Positions 58,330 through 64,000 of a stretch of DNA of 64,000 bases are shown here, piece by piece (position 1 is the stretch's first letter; each line of letters starts with the position of its first letter). This DNA is from Monilinia fructicola (taxonomy: Eukaryota; Ascomycota; Leotiomycetes; Helotiales; Sclerotiniaceae), in the NCBI GenBank assembly GCA_008692225.1, contig VICG01000003.1:2039501-2103500 (forward strand). The letters run 5' to 3'. The notes under the pieces are model-generated. The model ran no database searches, was not told where the DNA came from, and worked only from the letters and a program-made list of their open reading frames with translations. The position numbers and the translations under genes were made by a program.

Positions 58330-59574
58330 ATGGCGAATCTCAAGGGAGGTCTTGCTTTGAGAGCAGGTAATCTCAAGAATCTCTGGTCACCAAGAGAGAT
58401 TAGGGTCTCGACCACCCTCATTACACCCCTGCGACGATACCAGCCCTCATTATGCACGCCGTCGCTTTCTCTAAAACATTCCCTCTCCCCGCTGCCACAT
58501 ACCTATCAAGCACCATTACGACTCTTCTCAACCACTCGACGCATCTACTCGTCTCCCAAATTCACATATGGTATATCAGCCTCCTACTGTGCCAAAGAAA
58601 ACCGCTATTCTCCCGCCAAAAACCTCACCCCCTTCAACCCCTACAACCCCATTTCCGTACCTTTGAAGCCTATCAACCACAGACCTGCTTCTGGTCAGGA
58701 TGCATTCTTTGTGGCGCCCATATCTAACACGTCGGACATCGCTCTCGGCGTCGCAGATGGTGTAGGAGGCTGGATTGACTCTGGCGTTGATCCTAGTGAC
58801 TTCTCTCATGGTTTTTGCGAGTATATGGCGCATACGGCTTCGATTTCCAACACAATAGATGATGCCCCCATTTCTGCGCGGAAGCTTATGCAGAAGGGTT
58901 ATGATCTGATATGTGCATCAGATAAGGTGCGGGCGGGGGGTAGCACGGCTATCGTGGGAATCTTCAATTCTGGCGGGAATATGGAAGTTGCGAATTTGGG
59001 AGATAGTGGATATATACAATTGAGATCTGGAGCCGTGCATTCCGCATCAGAATTCCAGACGCATGCGTTTAATACTCCATATCAGTTGAGTTTGGTACCG
59101 GAGGCAGTGATAAGACAGGCGGCAAAGTTTGGAGGGGAACAGTTGATGGATTCACCAAGGGATGCAGAGGTTATGAGTAAGGAGTTGAAGCATGGTGATG
59201 TAGTTGTTTTTGCTAGTGATGGGGTTTGGGACAACTTGAGTGGAGGAGATGTTCTCAAAATTGTGAGTAAGAGGATGAGGCATGAAGGGGCTTGGGTCAA
59301 TGGAACGGGGGATGAGGGAACTGCGGTCGGAGAAAGACTTGGACAGTCGATCGAAGAGGGTAGTGCTGAGGGGGAAGTCAAGGGAACGCTAAGTTTGCAG
59401 AGTTCGTTGGCAGTTGATATTACTGGGGAAGCCAAGACGGCAAGTCTTAGTCTGAGGAGGGATGGCCCATTTGCAAGAGAAGTTCAGAGGAGATATCCGG
59501 ATGAGAAATGGAGCGGTGGGAAGGCGGATGATATTTGCGTGGTGGTAGTTGTGGCGGTTGAAGAGGGCAAATGA
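58330..59574 (+). CDS. PTC7: PP2C-type Ser/Thr phosphatase, mitochondrial (PTC7-like)
   Basis: Metal-dependent phosphatase. The yeast homologue acts in mitochondria and controls coenzyme Q synthesis. Single exon, 414 residues. The N-terminal 75 residues are Arg/Ser/Leu-rich with few acidic residues and an RLFSTTRR motif, typical of a matrix presequence. PP2C motifs in order: GQDAFF (122-127), VADGVGGW (141-148), GGST (203-206), NLGDSG (222-227), ASDGVWDN (295-302), KADDIC (398-403). The Asp residues of these motifs form the Mn/Mg site. Between motifs near residues 322-375 lies a Gly/Ser/Glu-rich insertion. The yeast gene has a well-known alternatively spliced intron near its 5' end; no intron is needed here. 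The start is the first ATG of the frame. Confidence 0.92.
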   Translation: MANLKGGLALRAGNLKNLWSPREIRVSTTLITPLRRYQPSLCTPSLSLKHSLSPLPHTYQAPLRLFSTTRRIYSSPKFTYGISASYCAKENRYSPAKNLTPFNPYNPISVPLKPINHRPASGQDAFFVAPISNTSDIALGVADGVGGWIDSGVDPSDFSHGFCEYMAHTASISNTIDDAPISARKLMQKGYDLICASDKVRAGGSTAIVGIFNSGGNMEVANLGDSGYIQLRSGAVHSASEFQTHAFNTPYQLSLVPEAVIRQAAKFGGEQLMDSPRDAEVMSKELKHGDVVVFASDGVWDNLSGGDVLKIVSKRMRHEGAWVNGTGDEGTAVGERLGQSIEEGSAEGEVKGTLSLQSSLAVDITGEAKTASLSLRRDGPFAREVQRRYPDEKWSGGKADDICVVVVVAVEEGK

Positions 59575-59990
59575 GTACATGACAGGGCAATGGTTGTCTC
59601 CGAGAACAACTATTTGTATGATATGATCGTGGTACAATCAAGCAGATAAATAGAGGTGGGAGGCAGGTATTCCGTTTTACATATACCTCCGGGAAAGCAT
59701 AGAAGTTTAGAGGCGGCAGACATCTCGAAAGCGGTATTTTAGATTGTAGAAGGCTACACAGCATGCATTGACTTCATTCAGCGATGGTATTTATATAAGT
59801 ATTTGGGGATGTTTCCTCTGAAATGTTGTCACTTAACTGGTTGCGCGAACCAATTTATGGGATTAGAATTACAACTATCTAGATATATTCATGCATTAAA
59901 TGTCTTTGCACGCTCTTCCCATATCTAACGTTCTTTCATTGTAAATTACAAAATTCCTTTATACATCACACTTATAATCGGGGTATATCT
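59575..59990. other. Convergent 3' region
   Basis: 416 bp between the 3' ends of the phosphatase and glycosyltransferase genes, with no gene seen. Confidence 0.6.
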
Positions 59991-61085
59991 TCAAGATCCA
60001 TTTACATCACCATGCTTAGCCACGTAATCTACGAACCCGGCGTTGCCTCCCTCCCTCCTCAACATGTAGCCAAATCTCTCACTATTATTCCCTACCCATC
60101 CTGGAACATCCTTGTTCTCCCATAATACCTCGTATTCTTCACCCTCTCTATCCCACAAATCCAACCCCTTTCTCACTCTATCTACGATCCTTTCCTCACT
60201 TCGGAACTCTTCACGGTTCAAAGTTGTATGAGAAAAGCTAGCCATCTTGTTTAACATCTCCGAGATCGTCGAAAAGCAGGATGAGCAATGCCAAGAAGCA
60301 TTTGCCAAATCCTTTTTTTGAAAGTACCTGAAGAGTCTGAAGCCACCTTCGCCATTTCTCAGATCGGCTGGAAGAATAGTTTTAGTAGGGCCTGCATAGG
60401 TGGTTGCTTGAGGATGTGCCCATTCGGGACCTTTATGGAGGAATTGGAAGCCGTAGTAATAGAAACGACTGCGAAGTGTAAGACGCTTATTGAAATCACA
60501 GATCCTCAGAAGATCGAGAGTTTCAGGGCGGGGGATCTCATCGATATCAGAGACAATGAGGACATCTCCTATGTTTGCAGCTTGAGCGCCTTTAAGTTGC
60601 GGGATGACTTGTGTGAACATAGCATTCCGTTGATGGTCTTCATAGTCCCATGTTCGACGAGAAGTCAATGGTCGGTTCTCGAGGAGGTGGTATAGTATCT
60701 TGGACGAAAATTGGGAAAAACGTGATTGATTGTCGAAAAAGTGTAGAGATTTGGGAAGCCCGGTGAAAGTAATATTGGATTCGACCACGACGAAATAGTC
60801 AACATGGTTTGCGAGGGTATTGAGACGAATCTCGAGCCAGTCCAGCTCCGAGCTTAGCATAAAGAGATCGTAGACCTTTCGGGGCCGTTCAGTTGAGTGT
60901 TGGTATGGACGCCAGCCTTGTGCCTCACATATACCATGGCGTGGATTGGATGATTTGGAAAATGGACTAAAATATGATATTTCTGAACAGCTGTAAAAGA
61001 TGAAATTCAAGACTAACAAAATCACAACATAAAGTCGTGATTGTCGAAGCAAAACTCCAGGACTTCTTGTAATAAGAGTTATCAT
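59991..61085 (-). CDS. Family 17 glycosyltransferase (beta-1,4-GlcNAc transferase, MGAT3-like)
   Basis: Single exon, 364 residues, starting MITLITRSPGVLLRQ at 61085. A single N-terminal hydrophobic anchor (about 17-32, RLYVVILLVLNFIFY) predicts a type II Golgi/ER membrane protein with a lumenal catalytic domain. GT17 signatures: KVYDLFMLSSELDWLEIRLN (about 70-89), DYFVVVESNITFTG, RRTWDYEDHQRNAM and the acidic SDIDEIPRPETLDLLR (about 179-194), likely the nucleotide-sugar/metal site. The C-terminal half has PEWAHPQATTYAG and GGFRLFRYF, followed by NASWHCSSCFSTISEM. Animal GT17 adds the bisecting GlcNAc to N-glycans. Fungal substrates are largely unknown, so the acceptor is not assigned. Confidence 0.92.
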   Translation of the reverse strand: MITLITRSPGVLLRQSRLYVVILLVLNFIFYSCSEISYFSPFSKSSNPRHGICEAQGWRPYQHSTERPRKVYDLFMLSSELDWLEIRLNTLANHVDYFVVVESNITFTGLPKSLHFFDNQSRFSQFSSKILYHLLENRPLTSRRTWDYEDHQRNAMFTQVIPQLKGAQAANIGDVLIVSDIDEIPRPETLDLLRICDFNKRLTLRSRFYYYGFQFLHKGPEWAHPQATTYAGPTKTILPADLRNGEGGFRLFRYFQKKDLANASWHCSSCFSTISEMLNKMASFSHTTLNREEFRSEERIVDRVRKGLDLWDREGEEYEVLWENKDVPGWVGNNSERFGYMLRREGGNAGFVDYVAKHGDVNGS

Positions 61086-62460
61086 GATCCTTTCAAATCC
61101 CAAATGATTCTACTCATTCATTCATTCTGGGAGACTCATGTGCTGAAATGACAGCAAAAGATTTAATGAGATAGAAACTAGTGAGTGAATGAAATGAAAT
61201 AGAGTCCGGAGATGCGTTTACAACTCCCGTCTCTGCAATAGCCACCAACAATTCGATATAGCGTTGGGCCAGAAACGTTTGCGGCAGTTCCAAACTGAAA
61301 ACAAGGACAAAAGAATGACAGCACCACCTTCTGCTATTGAGGTCTTCGCTTGTACTTAACCTTACCGTTTATTTATGTCTCCAGGGCTGAACAAGATACT
61401 TTCAAGGTTTCGACATGCCCTACTTTTCCGTTCCGCTTCCTTTAACAAATGAGCGTGAGACAGAAACTCAAACCATATGCCGGTTAAGATTGCTCTGTAT
61501 AAAAGCTCGTTAATGAAGCTTATTCCGGTTAGTGTATGATTACTAACCTGGCTTATGCTACCGGTTTGCTGGGGGTAATGGATATATAATTATGTTTTCC
61601 TTATGATCTTTTTTTCCTCCTATTTGATACTCCTTTTTATAGAACGTCGAAACATGAGCTTAGAACGGTTTCATAAAGATATCATATCCATCGCTACCAG
61701 ATTTCAAGTGATGATGACGATATTTCTATTGACATCGAACCATCACCACGAAAATAACCTTACAATGTCATTGTTTTCTTGCACCAACGCACCGGGAAGT
61801 GCTTTTTATGTGTCATTTCAAGTGTCATCCACCCATTATTAGCTCCTCTATGATCTCAAATGGCTTGACTATATAACAGAGCCTCCCTGCTTAGATTTGC
61901 TGATATCATTTGTTGGTGTACTTATCATATCTTTTGAAGACTTATAGTTTATTTTTGACGCTCGAGTGAGTACTTGAGAAAATGATATAAGATCTTACAA
62001 GCGACGAGTTCATACCAACAGTATTGTTGGTTTTCAAACCTCCACTTCAGTCGCTCATTGGCTTGTATTCACTCCACTCGCCTGAGCCTATTGCCGAACC
62101 TTTGGCCCGGCTGCTTCTTTTTCGAGGCTTGTATCTGCTACCCATGAGAACGACTACTTGTTGCAATCCAGAATGGTTCAAACTGTTAAAATCTTATGAA
62201 ATTGCATTTTGGTTGCTTTCAAAAATCAGCCGCCCCAATGGCAATTAGTATACAAGGCAGGCCAGTGGGTGGCTTCCATTGGGCATGTGATGCTCTCCGG
62301 CCAGCTTTTGGGCCTTTCTTTGGAGGCTTGTCGTTGATACTTCTAATAGGTGTTGCTCTCTGCTGCATACTCACAAATACATATATACGTATATAATGGG
62401 TTCGGTTCTACTTGTTGCTCCACTTTGTTTCAGCGGCTATGACTTTGCCAATCATTCAAC
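61086..62460. other. Divergent intergenic region
   Basis: 1.4 kb between the glycosyltransferase (minus) and the transporter (plus), with no gene supported. Frames at 61603-61842, 62024-62248 and 62196-62396 are short and lack features. Confidence 0.6.
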
Positions 62461-64000
62461 ATGCAAACCCAGTCTACATGTTACCTACTACCGGGTTCAT
62501 CCCAATCTGCTTCATCTCTAAGTACACTTGGAGCCACTTCTCAACCTTCGGGGAAACCTTCAGTTGACTCTAACCTTACCGATGCATCATCGGGTCCTTT
62601 GGGACAGATAGATGCTGGTCACCCAGACAAGCCCAAAGATAAATTCAGCAAGCTCCAGAGACGAGTGGTTGTTTCTCTGATTGCAGTTACGGCACTGTTC
62701 TCACCTCTAAGCGCGTTTGTTTACTGCCCTTCTATGGATCATATAGCTCAGCAACTACAAGTCAATATGGAACTGATGAATTTTACAATGGCCGTTTATA
62801 TGCTTGCATCTGGAATTGGGGCAGCGATCTCCTTCGGTCTTGCTGATAGAGTTGGAAGACGCCCAGTGTATCTTTTTGCAATGAGCACTTATCTATTCAC
62901 GAATATGTTTTTGGGCATACAACGGAACTTCATCGCGATGTTGATATTAAGAATGCTTCAAAGTATAGGCTCGTCAGGTATAACTATTCAAGTTTTCATC
63001 CTATCAATTGCTAACACCAGATAAAGTATGTGCACTAATGGGTCCAACCATAATCGCTGAGATAGCAACTCGGACTCAACGAAGTAAATATCACGCTATT
63101 ATCGCTGTCGGGTAGGAGTCTCCCATTCGTGGTTATTCATGATGAACTGATTTTACTGACTGTTTCAAGTCCGGCTCTATGCCCAAGTCTCGGCCCCGTT
63201 ATTGGCAGTATCATTGCCCATCAACTCGGTTGGCGATTCATTTTTTATATTCTTGGTATTCCCGCTCTCATCTGCGTTATCCTCATTTACTTTTTTCTTC
63301 CCGAATCTCTGGATGAGCTGGAGATGTCCAAAGCCCTTTCTAGCAAACCAAAAATACTTTCTCTCAACTTTCAACCATCGTTGCCTTTTCGCATTCCTGA
63401 TCCTTTACGAATCTTACGAACAGTGAATAACAAAAATGCAATATTAATCATGGTGATTAATGGAATTCATTTCATGACCTTTTCCTGTCTGCAAGGCTCT
63501 ATTGCTACCTCTTTCGGTAAAGTACACGGTTTCAGCCAAATACATGCAGGCCTGGCATATTTACCTGCTGCGTTGGGTTCTGCTGTTGCACCTTTTTTTC
63601 TCAGTTGGTTTCCATCTCCCTCCTGCCTTTTTACCTTTGATCATTATGATAACGAGAACGATACTTTTCTAACATATGAACTGATTATCACAGTAAGAAT
63701 GGTAGACCACGACTACGAAATTGTATCCCGTATACACAATTTCCCTCCCAACATTCCACCACCTGAACTAGTCAAGTATCCAATCGAAAAGGCGAGGCTG
63801 AGGGGTATGCATATAATGGTTGCGATGTCTGCGTTAGGGGTTACTGTGTACGGGTGGAGCTTGGAGAGAAAATGGGTATGTATTGCTCATCTTCTTGTGT
63901 CATGTGCTTGTGTAGCAGATGAACAACGTCAGAATTGTCGCGAATAGTTGGAATATTGGAGTTTTCCATGAGACAACCAACTCTCCAAAAAGGTTGATTA
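62461..64000 (+). CDS. Major facilitator superfamily transporter, DHA1-like (partial, 3' end beyond window)
   Basis: Proton-coupled plasma-membrane or vacuolar transporter, probably of the drug/polyol-type DHA1 family; substrate unknown. Exons 62461-62977, 63027-63111, 63170-63603 and 63694-63875 join in frame for 406 residues. The N-terminal 65 residues are polar and Ser-rich. TM1 starts near VSLIAVTALFSPLSAF. The MFS loop 2-3 motif GLADRVGRRP is at about 126-135. Next come LRMLQSIGSSGVCALMGPTI, then VGPALCPSLGPVIGSIIAHQ (motif C type) and WRFIFYILGIPALICVILIY. The central loop and TM7-8 follow (MVINGIHFMTFSCLQGS; LAYLPAALGSAVAPFFL). The 90-nt intron 63604-63693 is inferred because removing it restores LIRMVDHDYEIV, typical of this loop. 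The last exon boundary (after WSLERKW) and the remaining TM helices lie near or past the window edge. Confidence 0.85.

Overview
The window looks like nuclear chromosomal DNA of a filamentous ascomycete. Introns are short (about 45-280 nt) with GTATGT/GTAAGT-type donors and CTAAC/CTGAC-type branch sites. Intergenic DNA is long, AT-leaning and full of microsatellites, and the conserved proteins are fungal in character. A leotiomycete relative (Botrytis/Sclerotinia type) is my best guess, but that is inference and not a database result.

Layout. 1-2.0 kb: C-terminal-ward part of a multi-exon, disordered minus-strand protein. 3.4-4.2 kb: cytochrome c oxidase subunit 6 (minus). 6.7-8.0 kb: ELO-type fatty acid elongase (plus). 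8.0-14.5 kb: gene-poor. 14.5-15.9 kb: a 475-residue disordered protein with repeated Arg-Arg-x-Ser motifs. 19.5 kb: an intron-containing tRNA-Asp(GTC) (minus). 20.8-22.2 kb: ribosomal protein uL4. 26.5-37.6 kb: the densest block, with a small Cys/His protein, mitoribosomal bL21m, NSA2, an alpha/beta hydrolase, ATP4, NOC4 and a Sel1-repeat protein. 42.3-44.2 kb: a bZIP transcription factor with a hydrophobic segment (minus), followed by a 10-kb gene-free stretch rich in simple repeats. 54.4-61.1 kb: a five-finger CCCH protein, TFIIF beta, a PTC7-type PP2C phosphatase and a GT17 glycosyltransferase. 62.5 kb to the end: an MFS transporter cut by the window edge.

How the genes work together. This is not a metabolic or biosynthetic cluster. 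Most genes are housekeeping. Two themes recur: ribosome production (uL4, bL21m, NSA2, NOC4) and mitochondrial function (COX6, bL21m, ATP4, PTC7). Two divergent promoters of about 200 bp each join a mitochondrial gene to a nucleolar ribosome-assembly gene (bL21m/NSA2 and ATP4/NOC4), a layout that could co-regulate the two.

I saw no complete transposon, virus, CRISPR array or obvious secondary-metabolite cluster. The most interesting unexplained signals are intergenic words that recur far above chance (TACGGAGTA and the palindrome TACCTAGGTA), a degenerate octamer array at 4.75 kb, the possibly membrane-associated bZIP protein, and the large repeat-rich region upstream of it. Exon boundaries were read by eye from splice signals, frame continuity and family resemblance. 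None has been tested against RNA data.
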